Origin: Pachypanchax playfairii
Lineage: Eukaryota > Chordata > Actinopteri > Cyprinodontiformes > Aplocheilidae
NCBI GenBank assembly: GCA_006937955.1
Contig: SSNP01000007.1
Span: 340,929 to 404,928 of the forward strand
Length of the DNA stretch: 64,000 nucleotides
Reading direction: 5' to 3'
Under the pieces are notes generated by a model that saw nothing but the letters and a program-made list of their open reading frames with translations, had not been told where the DNA came from and did no database searches. Within the stretch, counting starts at the first letter, position 1. The number at the start of each line of letters is the position of its first letter. Made by a program: the position numbers and the translations under genes. Shown one piece after another: positions 24,963 through 34,904 of this stretch.

Positions 24963-27900
24963 ATAATTTATCTCTGTGTGACCCTGTTATGAACTGGCGA
25001 CCTGTCCAGGGAGGGTTTAGCTCTGCCTCTCACTCAGTTAATGGATGGATGGATGGATGGATGGATGGATGGTTACCAAAGTTAAAAGGTTTTTACTTCT
25101 AATGTTGGATGTTAGAAAAAAAAAATGTAATCTTCAAGTGATGCAACAAAATCATATCCAGAATCACAAGTAGATCCAAACATATTTAACCATCACATGT
25201 AACTTTGTCACTACAGTGGAGATATTGCGTGCCACTGACACCCACTGGCAACTCGTGGTTACTTTCTGTATTCAGACAGAAAAATCAGGCACAGACGAGG
25301 GATTAAAACATGTCTTGTTTTTTTTTTTTTTACAAACATTTGGTTTGGATGCTTTTAAAGACTGATCCTGTGACCTACAGGAGTGCTGTGATTGCTGCTT
25401 TCTAGGGCTGCAGTTCCAAAAGAAGGGGCAGCCCTGTGAAGCTCATCAGTACCTGGGCTTTCACTGCCAACACATCTTTCTAAGCTGCTGCGAGGGAACG
25501 CAGACTGTCAGAGAGAGACCTGCTCTGGACTCCACGGTGCCTCCAAGAAAAGGTATCATGTTAAATACCAAAGAAAAGTCCTGAGCAACAGGTCAAAAAG
25601 AGGAGATGCGCTGCAAAGGAAAAGGTTCAGAAGGATTTCATACAAAAATCAAGTTATTTTTAACTTGCTGTTAGAAGGAACAAGACACACAATGAACCAC
25701 CTCCTGATAAAAAATGGTGCACCTAATAGCCTCATTCCCCCTGTGTATGACTGCCTGCCTGCTGGGCGTTGTATTCAGCTCTCTTCCAGTTAATCACTGC
25801 ATTGCTGGAAGTCTCATTTGGTTTGGCTCCAGCGAGCTACAAAACTTGGCCCCATTTTGATTCATTCCAAACCTTTTTTTGAACCTTTTTTTCTGCCTTC
25901 TGGTTATTGGCGGTAAATAACATTTATTTGCAACAACAGTTACACAGCTCATAGATTTTATGCATCTTACTGTTGTCCTCTTATAAAAAAACTGTTACAT
26001 AAAGATTATTGAAGGATGTAAACAAGCACTTGAGGGCTGTGGATCATTTTACATTCTCTGTCCTGCAAATAAAAAAATATCCTCACTCTAATTTAACAAA
26101 GTGGCAAAAAAAATCCAAATTTTCTGTTGTTATATTTGCAGGTATTTTCTTTTATGTTCTGTGGACCTTTTACAATCATTTCCCCTGTGCTGTAGTATCA
26201 GACAGCCTGTATCCTAAAGAGGCCTTCTCCATCGGTGCGGAGCGGGATGCAGAGAATGCCGTAGAGGGTCCTGTTGAGGTGGAGGACATGGATGAGTGCC
26301 TGATATATGAAGGCAACATCTGCCACCACAGATGCATCAACACGCCTGGCTCCTTCCGCTGTGAGTGCTTCCCTGGGTATGTGCTGCAAGAAGACGCTAC
26401 CACTTGTGCACAAGGTAAAATCAAGTACAGCAATCGTGTTTAGCCTTTCTGAAATTTTCAGTTGCAGCTTTATTTATTTTTTCGTTTTTTCAACCTGTCT
26501 GCATGTCAGAAAGTCCTTGTCTGTCTCTCTGTATTATTTTTCTGGCCTGCTTAAATTCCTTCTTGTCTGCAAGCCTAATTACAATCAATCTTCTGTTACA
26601 CTAACATCCCTTTTCCTGGATCGTATTGCTCATATTTCAGCTCTTTTCAGAACTCATTCTTGCATCATTTCATTTCAGCTCTTGTTTCTTTCTCCAACTT
26701 AATCTGATCTAAGCATCTCCTCAGATGTCCAATAAGGAGGTATTTTCAGGTTCTATGCAATGAGCCAGACTTTAATCAACAGTCACTTTTACCAACACAA
26801 GCCTGTCTCAACAGGAGCTCTCAGCAAATTACAGTGAGGAACGGAGCAAGCTAATAAACCCAAATGTACGCCTGAAGGCCGTGTTTTTTCCTGTCTCGCG
26901 TTTACAACTTTTATGTGTGGACTCTAGCCTCATGTTGTTGTCGGATGAAAATGCAGGTTTAGCACAAGTAGATGATGAAGAGGTGGGATTACTGATTACA
27001 AAGCAACTCATCGCTTCTGCTCTGATATTATTCATGTCGATGCAGAGACGGTGGATGAGGAGAACAGACTGCGGGAGGATGACAGAACAGAGGCAGAGAC
27101 GAAGACCACCTCCCCACTTCCACCTCCCATCCAGCCTGCCGTCCCGCTCGACCCCTGTGAAGGTGAGCTTAATGAGGCGAGGGACGGCTCACGATGAGGA
27201 TTTTCAGCCTTGTGATGTAGCAGCACAAACTGCAGATGATTTACAGCTTTTCGTGAATTTAAACAAAATAAAAACAAGGTAACATTTTGTTGCGCTTGTT
27301 TGGTCTCCATGACACCAGGGTGGAGGTCCTGAACGTGACCCTCTGTCAGGAAGCAACTAACTAAAAAGAAAAATAACAAAACGTCATTTTTAGGAAACAT
27401 CTGTGAGCAGCAGTGCACCGTGGTGGCTGGAAGGACACGATGCTCCTGTTTACCAGGATTCTCCCTCAGAGCTGATGGACGCTCCTGTGAAGGTGAGAAT
27501 CTACAAACTTGAGATAAAGCAGAAAGTTTTTTATTACATCATGTGGAAGTTTTCTGTGTCATGGCACGAGTGAACAATGTGTTTTGAAATCCAGGATTTT
27601 GGCTCCAGCTGAGGAGGCATTCTCGATTTGTTTCTTTCACTCATTAGCGCCTATTGATTAGAGACAGATACAAATCCAGTCCCTCTGTGGGAGAAGTTTC
27701 CATTCTGTTTCTAAACTGAGTCTATACTGGAGGGATTATCACCAACATGACATATCTTATCAACTGCATACCACTGATTTCCCCTCAGAACGCTGGTAGA
27801 TAGTGTGTTTTATCATTAGTTTGATCAGAAACTGAACTGTGTCCAGTCTGTCTCCTGTGGGACACATTTATGAGTTATAACTTAACCGCTGTTGTGTCTC

Positions 27901-30900
27901 CTGCTGCACATCATCAAATTGTTGCAGTGACACAGAAAGCAACATGGCGTGGTGGATGTTTTTCTCAGTGGCCTTGTCCTTAATATTCATCCTGAAGGAG
28001 GATCTGTCTCATCTCTTTAATCTGTGTCTACCTCCTCACCGTCACACTCAGACTTCATGCTTCCTGATGTTTATCGTACACTTCCTGACTGCTTTTCTCC
28101 ACATTCTCCTCCCAGCCTCACCCTCTGTGCACATCTCTGCATACATTCACACATTTGTCTTGTTTTTTTTTTTCTCCTCCAGACATAAATGAGTGTTTGT
28201 CTCCACGTGCCTGCCACTTTAATGAGAGCTGCATGAATACTGCGGGGAGTTTTGTTTGTCAGAGACTGATTACCTGCCCACCTGGATACCAGATCAGCAG
28301 TGACATTTGTGAAGGTACTCTGCACCTTATCAGCACCAAACACCATCAGTGCACTTTCACCCACCGTGAACAAGTTATAAAGGTTAACAATGAAAGGAAA
28401 ATCCATTGTTCCATAAGAATTACACACATCACATCAAGCGGTTATGTATTTGTTCATGTCAGCAGCACATAAAAGGAAATATTAAACATTTCTCCTTTTT
28501 TTTTATTGTACTTGCCTTTAAACTTTGCAAAGACCTGCCTGGCTTGTCTTTGTGGGCGGTGCCGGCCTAATGACAATCCTCCTATCGCATCTCATTATTT
28601 CGCTGCATCATAAATTGGCTCTGTTCACAGATCAGCAGTGTTCAGGATGAAAGGTCTGCATGATGAGTGACTCTCAGGGTTGTTTCCTCCTTACAGTAGA
28701 TGGACTTTAATGGTGTAAACACACATGTGACTAACCTGGATCACCTGTGGATGGTAAATGAATTGGCTGTGGATTCAAATTACAAACCCTTAAAGAGTTC
28801 AACATTCAGTACTGACAGAAATGAAAATGAAAATGACTAACTATATACTGCTAAATGTGTTGTGTTTGATCCCACTTATATTTAGCTTTACCTCTTTAAC
28901 AGGATTAGTACTTTCCTCCAAACCTGCAGTCTTCTGCCCTCTGCTGGAGGAGTGAAATACAACAGACAGCATTGGCTAATATCATTACCAACTTTATTAT
29001 TATTATTATCAAACAATATTTTAGAGATAACTATTATATTATTATCCAACAGTTAAACTATTCAGTAAAAATAGAATTATATATTTTTCCAGCCACAAAA
29101 CAAACATGTATCTCTAAAGACTTTTGACTCAGAAACCACTTGAATGTTTCTGCATCCTGCCGATTTGTACTGATTACTAACAGTTATTCATTTATTTGAA
29201 TATATTTTAGGTTTATGGACATCTATGGCTTTAATTTGTGTTTGCAGTAGCGTGCTCATCTTCACATCATATAGTGATTCATTCTACAACATCATAATAA
29301 GTTTTAATGAGGTGCCACTGAGAGCCTGAGGGTTACCACATTTCCAGTTTTTACAAGTAGTTTTATGTATATATTTAATATTCCACATACAATCATTTAT
29401 TTCTATCACTTCAACAGAAGGGTGAATCCTTTAAGATCAGGTTTCAAGAGCATCTGTGAGAGAAGACAAACCTTTATGTGTGTTTTTTGATCCCAGTCGC
29501 TGGCAGCGAAGTCACCACCAATCCCTCAAACATTTTTCCCGACTCCCTCGTTTACTTTTTTTTATTTCGATCTCTGCCAGGATCTCTTGGATTTCTGCAG
29601 TGGTTTTAGTCGTGAGCAGAACGCTCGTTCGCCATTAGCAAACGATCGCCACATCCACGGTGCTGCTTGCTGTGGTTGGTATTGGTCTCTTTATGGCTGA
29701 TTCAGTGCAGGGGTGTGTCCAGATTGGCCACCCTTCCAATTAGGCTGGCCGTACCGGGTGCCACGCCCAAGCTGATGACAGTCAGATGGCATCTTTGCAT
29801 TGAAATTCAGTCGCATGTAAGCGAATGCAGCACCTCCTGCTCTACAAGCACTTGGTGTTTGACTTCCTGTCTTACTTTTAAGATGAATATTGAGACCTGT
29901 AAAACTATAATAATGATCCAGATAATTAACATTGTGCAGAAAATGTTATACTCACCAATCAGATATTAAAATGTGTCATATTTGACATTTTTAAACTATT
30001 ATTCAGCTATAATGCATCAGCAAAAATAATACTCAATAAACTCTGAAAAAACATCTGATTGTAACTTTTTGTTCTGTATTATTTGATGCAATTTGATGTA
30101 TTTTTGTATATGGTAACCACTTAATTTATGATAAACAGTTTATAATCTTGCAAAAACTAGAATTTTTTACATGTGCCACCCTATTCCAAATCTGTGCCCA
30201 CATCTGACCCCCCATTAAAGATTTTCTAGACACGCCCCTGATTCAGTGACAAAATCCTGCAGCTTTACACTAACACACATATATATATGGACGACGTCTC
30301 ATCTTTAAAACATTTGTTCCAAATCATCAGGTTTTGCTCACACAGATGTGGATTATTTATCGAGGGAAAGTAAATGAAACAGGTGGGTGAAGATTTTGGG
30401 GGAGTGTCCTACACTGACGCGCTGCATAAGAAGAATGATTGTTGTGTTGACTCATTAGCTGTATTCATCTAACTGAAATATGAAGCTGCTGTTCACGCCG
30501 TTTGGTTGTATTAAGATTGATTAGTGACGCTAACATTTTTCCAAGCTGTAATACTGAGACACAGCGCCATCTAGTGGCGAAATATGACATCTCTTTGTTT
30601 GTTACGCAATCAGTCCTCTATTCATCTTCACCATCTTCTCCTGCAGACATCGATGAGTGTGTGCAGAGAACACACACCTGTGGAGCTGGTTTTGAGTGTG
30701 TGAATACAGAAGGCTCGTTCAGGTGCAACCCCAAACCTCGCTGCCCTGCAGGCTTCAATCAAGACCCACACGGCAACTGTATAGGTAAGAGAGAGAAACA
30801 TGGAAACACTCGTTTAGACTTAATTTCTATAAAAGAAAAATGAATCAATGTTTGTGCAACAATGAAACCAAGAAAACATTAAAAGTCTTGGAAATAATTT

Positions 30901-33900
30901 AAATAACACAAGTAAAAGTATCATATCTAATTGTAGTATTTATACCACTTTAACTTGATTAGTACTTTCCTCAGAAAACCTACAATCTAGATTAATATCA
31001 TGATCCACTGTTGGTGTTAATATAAAAAAAAGAATGAAAATCTTTAAAAAAGAATTAAAATTAACACATTTTTTTTGTTTGACAAAATTGTGAATGATTT
31101 TCATTCAGTATTTCAACCGTACTGCAGTAACTCTCTTAACAAATAGACCAAATGAAGCTCTGACTGCTGGGTTTGTGCACCGTCCACATGAATCAGCAGA
31201 GCTGCAGTGGCACGGGGGTAAATGCCACACAGACAGGAGATCAGAGACGTTGCTGTTAGGGGTTGCAAAGGGATGGATAAAAGCCAATCCTCTATCCTCC
31301 TCCAGTACAAACTGATGCTGTGGAATTAGCCCCCAGGGGCAGGAACTGGGGCATGTCGAGGCAGCAGACGCCACTGTAAAAGCAAGAGAAATGCTCTGAG
31401 AAATGACACAATGGAGAAAGTGTCAGAGACGCACAACAACAAAGTTATCTGAGTGTGTGATGTGTGTTTGCTTTGATATTACGGCACAGTGAGGCTAAAG
31501 AGATGCCCGCTGGTCTCTCATGCCTCGTCTGTCTGCCTGCAGGCCGCCTCCTCCTCTCCTGCCTGTCTTCACCTTTATCTCTCTGCGTCTCCTCTTTTAC
31601 CAGACATTGATGAATGTGATGTTTTGACCCAGCCGTGCAGTTCAGGATTTAACTGTGTCAACACGGTGGGATCATACATGTGCAACAGAAAGATAATATG
31701 CAGCCGTGGTTACCACGCCAGTCCTGATGGATCCAGATGTGTGGGTGAGTGACACATGATATGACATATACATATATGTTACATATTTTGGACTTTTACT
31801 GTTTGGACAGATCCTTTAAAAAGATTTTGAAACACATTGAGCCTTTAGATTAAGTTGCTTTCTGAAAGAACGTCAGGGTCACGTCACTGATGTCATGTGG
31901 TTTTTTTAGATGTGAATGAATGCGAGAACGATGTGCATCGATGTGGAACTGGTCAGTTGTGCCTCAATTTGCCTGGTTCTTATCGTTGCGAGTGCCAGAC
32001 GGGCTACCAGTACGACTCGCTGAGGAGGATGTGTGTAGGTACGTCAGTCGTCATGTCTGCCATCTGTGGAAACAGAATTAGAATTTCTTTCTTCTAGCTT
32101 TCGTTTTCTCAACTTCCTCTCCTCGTACTATTCTCATACACCCGCACATCTCCTTTATCTGCCCACTCTGTATTCCCTGTATTTATTATTCCATGGCAGA
32201 GGGTGGTTGCTGTTATTTCCCAGCGTCTGCTCACATCACGTCTCTCCATCTAGCTGCTGCTGCTCCCGCCACTTGTGATTCTCTGTGTTTTGACTCTCAT
32301 AATAATAAACTCGACTCAAGGGTTCCGACTATCAGCACACAGATGGTTCTCTCATATCACACTCACACTGGCAAGCACACACTCATGCAGGACACTCTGT
32401 GTACATATGCACCTGCACACAAGGGTGCAAACGCAGAAAGGCACAACCAATGATGATGATGCTTCTTCTTCCTCTCAGATGTAAATGAGTGCTGGCGCTA
32501 CCCGGGCCGCCTGTGTGCCCAGACCTGCGAGAACACCCCGGGCTCCTACAAATGCTCGTGCACCTCTGGTTTCCGCTTATCTACTGATGGCAAGCACTGT
32601 GAAGGTGTGTTTGTCTTCATGTCAGTCTGCATGAGTTTGACTGCATGTTTCTGCATGTATTTTTGTGAACTTGTGCATGAAAAATATGCACGTGTATGTG
32701 TGTGTTGATGGGACGCTAGACTTGTGTGTTTAGATACAGTGCAGCTTAAAAAGAAGAGCTGAAACTGGATGTATGATGGGATGTGTGAGTGTTTCTTAAA
32801 GAGGCCATTTCATACAAATTTCAGGACTTTGTGGTTATTTCTTAAGTATTAACCAGTGATATGAAACATTTTATATCTAAAAAACGTCAGGAAACACTGA
32901 TTAACAGAATTTCAATCTGTCTGTGTTAAAATTCAGGTGGTTCCGTCAGGTTTCGTCTGCAGCTTGTTCTGTTCTCTTATTCGAATTTGCTGAACTCAGA
33001 TTAGCTAACAAACTAGCCTATAAGAGCAAGGTATACTGTTTCCTGTCCTGCTGCACATGGCAACATCAATCGTCGTGTCTTCCTGTTTGTTACTTCTTAA
33101 GCTAACAGCTTTTAGCTAGCAGCATGCTAGGCATGGTTTCAACTGCAGGAGATGCCAAATACTAACAAACAAAGGAGTTGTGATGAAACAGATACAGGCC
33201 GTTCGAACTCGGGAGAACTCGGGTTTTATCACCACCTGCGTATTTTGAGAAATAAAAACTGAAAGAGAAGTTGTTGACCTGTTTTCACACCCACTATGAA
33301 GGTAAGAACACATGTGGAGCTAAAATATTCAACAGAAACCTCAGAAAAAAAGTTTTTAATGGAAGGGCCTCTTTAAGGTATATCGGACAAAAACTGTCAC
33401 AATCGACTTAAAATCATCTTGTTTATAAATTAACCTCTAACATCTGATATCCAGATGTAAATGAGTGTCTGACAAGCCCATGCAGTCAGGAGTGTGCAAA
33501 CATCTATGGCTCCTACCAGTGCTTCTGCAGAAAGGGCTACCACCTCAAGGGGGACCAACACATCTGTGAAGGCGAGGCCTCCTGGATTACACATCACCAA
33601 CATCATATTCAAACCAGCATGTGCATAAGTTAAGAAGGATTTATCTTCTTCCCCTCCCAGACATCGATGAATGCTCCCAGAGCATCGGTCATCTCTGCTC
33701 CTACAAGTGTGTGAATGTTCCCGGCAGCTACCAGTGTGCTTGTCCCGAACATGGATACACCATGTCTCCAAATGGACGATCCTGCAGAGGTGAGGGAATA
33801 CACCCCCGCCCCCCCTCCGACCTCCCCGTCATAACCATGAACAGACTCCTGTGTGTGCATCACCGAGTTCTGCTCTGAAATTGATTTTAAGAACCGCTCC

Positions 33901-34904
33901 ACTCACATTAAACTCCTCACCGAGGGGGCAGTAACGGTTCTGCTCAGGTGAATGTAATTGGTCGCCTGATTTTGGTGCAGTAATTACACACGCTATAAAA
34001 CTTTATTGGCCTAAAAATCTTGTCTTGCTAAGTTGAAATCTTTTACCTGGGTAATCTTTCTTTGTTTTTCTGCTCTCATTTATTATCCTGTGACTAACGC
34101 CAGGCATTAAATGGGCCCTTTGGGGTTTTCACTCTGTTGTAGATATTGATGAGTGTGCCACACGGACACATAACTGCTCTGTGGCTGAAACCTGCTACAA
34201 CATCCAGGGAGGGTACCGCTGCCTTTCTCTCAGCTGTCCTCCAAACTACCGCAAAGTGTCTGACACGTAAGTTATAATAAGGTGTTCTTAAGCTTTAAAA
34301 AATAGATTTTGAGGAACAATATGGTGCTGAATAATGGCATTAAAAGATATTTTTCTGGAAATAAATTCTACTCGGATGTCTTGTTTTATTAATTTTGTGT
34401 TAGAATGATAGTTCAGGGCTTTTGGTGTTGGCTTTGTTGAAACAGGTAATGAACAGAACAACAAATCCTGTTTTTTTTTTTTTTAGCTTTTTTTGATTTG
34501 CAACATTGTGCTTTGGGTAAAGTTTACCCTCTCGTCTCGTCTGCAGGCGCTGTGAGCGGATTAGCTGTCCCAACTACCTGGAGTGTCAAACCACTCCTCA
34601 GCGAATCACCTACTACTACCTCAGCTTCCAGTCCAACATCATCATCCCAGCTCAGATCTTTCGAATCGGACCTTCGCCCGCCTACTCTGGAGACAATGTA
34701 ATCGTGACCATCACGCAGGGCAACGAGGACAACTACTTCAGCACGAGGAAGCTGAATACCTACACAGGTGCTGTGTACTTACAGCGGCAGGTTCAGGGTC
34801 CGAGGGACTTTCTGATCACCGTGGAGATGAAGCTTTGGAGGCAGGGGAAATTTACCACGTTTCAAGCCAGAATCTACGTCTTCATCACAACCAGCTCACT
34901 CTAA
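13624..34904 (+). CDS. fbln2: Fibulin-2, complete coding region (16 exons)
   Basis: Secreted extracellular-matrix glycoprotein of basement membranes and elastic fibres that bridges fibronectin, nidogen, laminin and other matrix proteins. Coding exons: 13624-14860, 23408-23522, 23744-23873, 25381-25552, 26196-26414, 27046-27162, 27394-27492, 28183-28314, 30647-30784, 31604-31744, 31910-32038, 32479-32604, 33455-33571, 33661-33789, 34143-34266 and 34547-34904. They sum to 3,483 nt, or 1,160 residues. Order: signal peptide (1-19), Cys-rich N domain (20 to about 175), Ser/Thr-rich linker (to 412), anaphylatoxin-like Cys motifs (413-551), ten EGF modules, most calcium-binding (D-I/V-N/D-E-C; about 575-1041), and fibulin C domain ending TTSSL. 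Human FBLN2 (short isoform 1,184 residues) has the same order and ten EGF modules. The Cys-rich N domain plus linker separates it from fibulin-1. Two introns use GC donors. Confidence 0.97.
15829..16411 (+). mobile_element. TTAA-flanked MITE, copy A (complete)
   Basis: The 583-bp element starts TTAAAGAGGCC and ends GGCCTCTTTAA, giving perfect 11-bp terminal inverted repeats that include the TTAA target. TTAA targets are known for piggyBac and Kolobok-type elements; Xenopus T2 MITEs have similar TTAAAGG ends. The interior has no transposase. It carries a CTGATTGGCT CCAAT box, a short frame containing NTNKQKSCDETDT and RHLRSLRD, and a splice-donor-like ATGAAG|GTAAGA. It lies in fbln2 intron 2 on the sense strand. 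Confidence 0.85.
16927..17187 (+). repeat. Teleost dispersed repeat (TGGTAAATGG...GCCACAGTCGCC)
   Basis: Starts ATGGTAAATGG, continues with TTTGTATAGCGCC, AGTGTCTTGCCCAAGGACAC and TTTGACATGTGG, and ends GAGCCACAGTCGCC. I recall this as an abundant fish repeat; its class is not clear to me. No coding content. Confidence 0.6.
21940..23004 (-). mobile_element. Decayed Tc1/mariner-like element
   Basis: The ends AAGTACACCC (left) and GGGTGTACTT (right) are inverted repeats. Internal motifs such as CTCCACCACCGTGCTGACAG, TTTGTGCTGATATG, AAAGGACATTCTTCCAG and CACACACCTGTGTGCTCCAG match the antisense of a Tc1-like transposon common in fish. No usable reading frame remains. A foreign segment appears to be nested at about 22485-22775. 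Confidence 0.6.
22485..22775. repeat. Possible hAT-MITE relic nested in the Tc1-like relic
   Basis: Starts with a run of G, contains GGGCCACCCTTTCAAT and later AAAACTAGATTTTTTTAAGG and AAATCTGTGCCCC. These resemble interior parts of the intact MITE at 29708-30240. The ends are not defined. Confidence 0.3.
23408..23522 (+). CDS. fbln2: fbln2 exon 3: anaphylatoxin-like segment 1
   Basis: Encodes VTELVKSCCETGEKWAS through NDRNSVC, with the CC-x10 type spacing of the fibulin anaphylatoxin repeats. Acceptor CATTACAG, donor GCTG|GTGAGT, ends in phase 2. Confidence 0.9.
23744..23873 (+). CDS. fbln2: fbln2 exon 4: anaphylatoxin-like segment 2, GC donor
   Basis: Encodes WTAQQQCCLGSFRERQC through CGTDSYK. 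Acceptor ACGATCAG. The donor is AAG|GCAAGT, a GC donor otherwise matching the splice consensus. The nearest GT (23878) would leave phase 1 and break the junction SYK|ECCDCC, which matches human YK|QCCDCC. Confidence 0.92.
24234..24280. repeat. (TG)n microsatellite 1
   Basis: Uninterrupted TG units to 24280. Confidence 0.95.
24281..24573 (+). repeat. Tandem unit, copy 1 (293 bp)
   Basis: Starts GGTTTGTATTTCTGACCTCC and ends ACAAAACACATTGTG. Contains telomere-like AGGGTTAGGGGTTAGG and inverted GGGGACCG/CGGTCCCC motifs. The next copy starts exactly 351 bp downstream. Confidence 0.9.
24574..24631. repeat. (TG)n microsatellite 2
   Basis: TG tract separating the two tandem units. Confidence 0.95.
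24632..24924 (+). repeat. Tandem unit, copy 2 (293 bp)
   Basis: Same length as copy 1; by eye it differs at two bases (GTGATGG against GTAATTG). Near identity points to recent duplication or an assembly duplicate. Confidence 0.9.
24925..24958. repeat. (TG)n microsatellite 3
   Basis: TG tract after the second tandem unit. Confidence 0.95.
25041..25072. repeat. (ATGG)n microsatellite
   Basis: Eight ATGG-type units at the end of the LINE-2-like tail, the usual terminal repeat of such elements in fish. Confidence 0.93.
25381..25552 (+). CDS. fbln2: fbln2 exon 5: anaphylatoxin-like segment 3
   Basis: Encodes ECCDCCFLGLQFQ through HIFLSCCEGTQ, matching the family pattern QCCDCCGLGL...LSCCEG. Acceptor CCTACAG, donor AAAAG|GTATCA, phase 1. 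Confidence 0.94.
26196..26414 (+). CDS. fbln2: fbln2 exon 6: linker and EGF module 1
   Basis: Acceptor GCTGTAG. An acidic linker leads into DMDECLIYEGNICHHRC and INTPGSFRCECFPGYVL, an EGF module with six Cys. Donor CAAG|GTAAAA, phase 1. Confidence 0.94.
27046..27162 (+). CDS. fbln2: fbln2 exon 7: Pro/Glu-rich linker
   Basis: Encodes an acidic then Pro-rich segment ending PLDPCE, which corresponds to the human linker before the second, non-calcium-binding EGF module. Acceptor GATGCAG, donor GAAG|GTGAGC; phase 1 at both ends, so it is skippable without frameshift. Confidence 0.87.
27394..27492 (+). CDS. fbln2: fbln2 exon 8: EGF module 2
   Basis: Encodes NICEQQCTVVAGRTRCSC and LPGFSLRADGRSCE. 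Acceptor TTTTTAG, donor GAAG|GTGAGA, phase 1 at both ends. Confidence 0.92.
28183..28314 (+). CDS. fbln2: fbln2 exon 9: EGF module 3
   Basis: Calcium-binding-type module DINECLSPRACHFNESC through DICE. Acceptor CTCCTCCAG, donor GAAG|GTACTC, phase 1 at both ends. Confidence 0.93.
29708..30240. mobile_element. hAT-type MITE with perfect 8-bp target duplication
   Basis: The 533-bp element starts CAGGGGTGTGTCCAG and ends CTAGACACGCCCCTG, imperfect 15-bp inverted repeats of the hAT (CAGGGG) type. It is flanked on both sides by ATTCAGTG (29700-29707 and 30241-30248), an exact 8-bp duplication as hAT transposases make. No transposase is encoded, so it was mobilised in trans. It lies in fbln2 intron 9, between EGF exons 3 and 4. 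Confidence 0.87.
30647..30784 (+). CDS. fbln2: fbln2 exon 10: EGF module 4
   Basis: DIDECVQRTHTCGAGFEC through QDPHGNCI; the last motif matches human QDPEGNC. Acceptor CTCCTGCAG, donor ATAG|GTAAGA. Confidence 0.95.
31604..31744 (+). CDS. fbln2: fbln2 exon 11: EGF module 5
   Basis: DIDECDVLTQPCSSGFNC through RGYHASPDGSRCV, matching human RGYHASDDG. Acceptor TTTACCAG, donor GTGG|GTGAGT. Confidence 0.95.
31910..32038 (+). CDS. fbln2: fbln2 exon 12: EGF module 6
   Basis: DVNECENDVHRCGTGQLC, then NLPGSYRCECQTGYQYDS. Acceptor TTTTTTAG, donor GTAG|GTACGT. Confidence 0.95.
32479..32604 (+). CDS. fbln2: fbln2 exon 13: EGF module 7
   Basis: DVNECWRYPGRLCAQTCEN, then TPGSYKCSCTSGFRLSTDGK. Acceptor CCTCTCAG, donor GAAG|GTGTGT. 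Confidence 0.95.
32796..33376 (+). mobile_element. TTAA-flanked MITE, copy B (complete)
   Basis: The 581-bp element has the same TTAAAGAGGCC/GGCCTCTTTAA ends and orientation as copy A. Its CCAAT box is changed to CAGATTAGCT, a variant shared with copy D; the donor-like ATGAAG|GTAAGA is kept. Lies in fbln2 intron 13, sense strand, about 80 bp before exon 14. Confidence 0.85.
33455..33571 (+). CDS. fbln2: fbln2 exon 14: EGF module 8, GC donor
   Basis: DVNECLTSPCSQECANIYGS, then YQCFCRKGYHL. Acceptor GATATCCAG. The exon ends TGTGAAG|GCGAGG: a GC donor starting an 89-nt intron. Reading through meets a stop at about 33634, and no GT gives both the right phase and a workable intron. Confidence 0.9.
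33661..33789 (+). CDS. fbln2: fbln2 exon 15: EGF module 9
   Basis: DIDECSQSIGHLCSYKC, then NVPGSYQCACPEHGYTMS. Acceptor CCCTCCCAG, donor AGAG|GTGAGG. Confidence 0.95.
34143..34266 (+). CDS. fbln2: fbln2 exon 16: EGF module 10
   Basis: DIDECATRTHNCSVAETC, then NIQGGYRCLSLSCPPNY. Acceptor CTGTTGTAG, donor GACAC|GTAAGT, ends in phase 2. Confidence 0.94.
34547..34904 (+). CDS. fbln2: fbln2 exon 17: fibulin C-terminal domain
   Basis: Encodes the fibulin-type C domain: CERISCPNYLEC, then IFRIGPSPAYSGDNV, RKLNTYTGAVYLQRQV, VEMKLWRQG and the terminal TTSSL. Acceptor CGTCTGCAG, stop TAA at 34902-34904. Confidence 0.96.

Larger units (their letters stand above)
24116..25072 (+). repeat. LINE-2-like 3' tail split by microsatellites and a tandem repeat
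   Basis: The left half (24116-24233: GGAGTTTGCATGTTCT, CCTACAGTCCAAAATG, TTGGTGACTCTAAATTGG) and right half (24959-25072: GAACTGGCGACCTGTCCAGG, then ATGGATGG units) are the two consecutive parts of a familiar fish LINE tail. Between them sit three (TG)n tracts and two copies of a 293-bp unit. The region lies in fbln2 intron 4. Confidence 0.6.

Noticed and set aside
28315..30646. Extra alternatively spliced EGF exon, as in the long human FBLN2 isoform
   Set aside because: No acceptor followed by a D-I/V-N/D-E-C module was found in this or neighbouring introns; the ten modules present match the short isoform.
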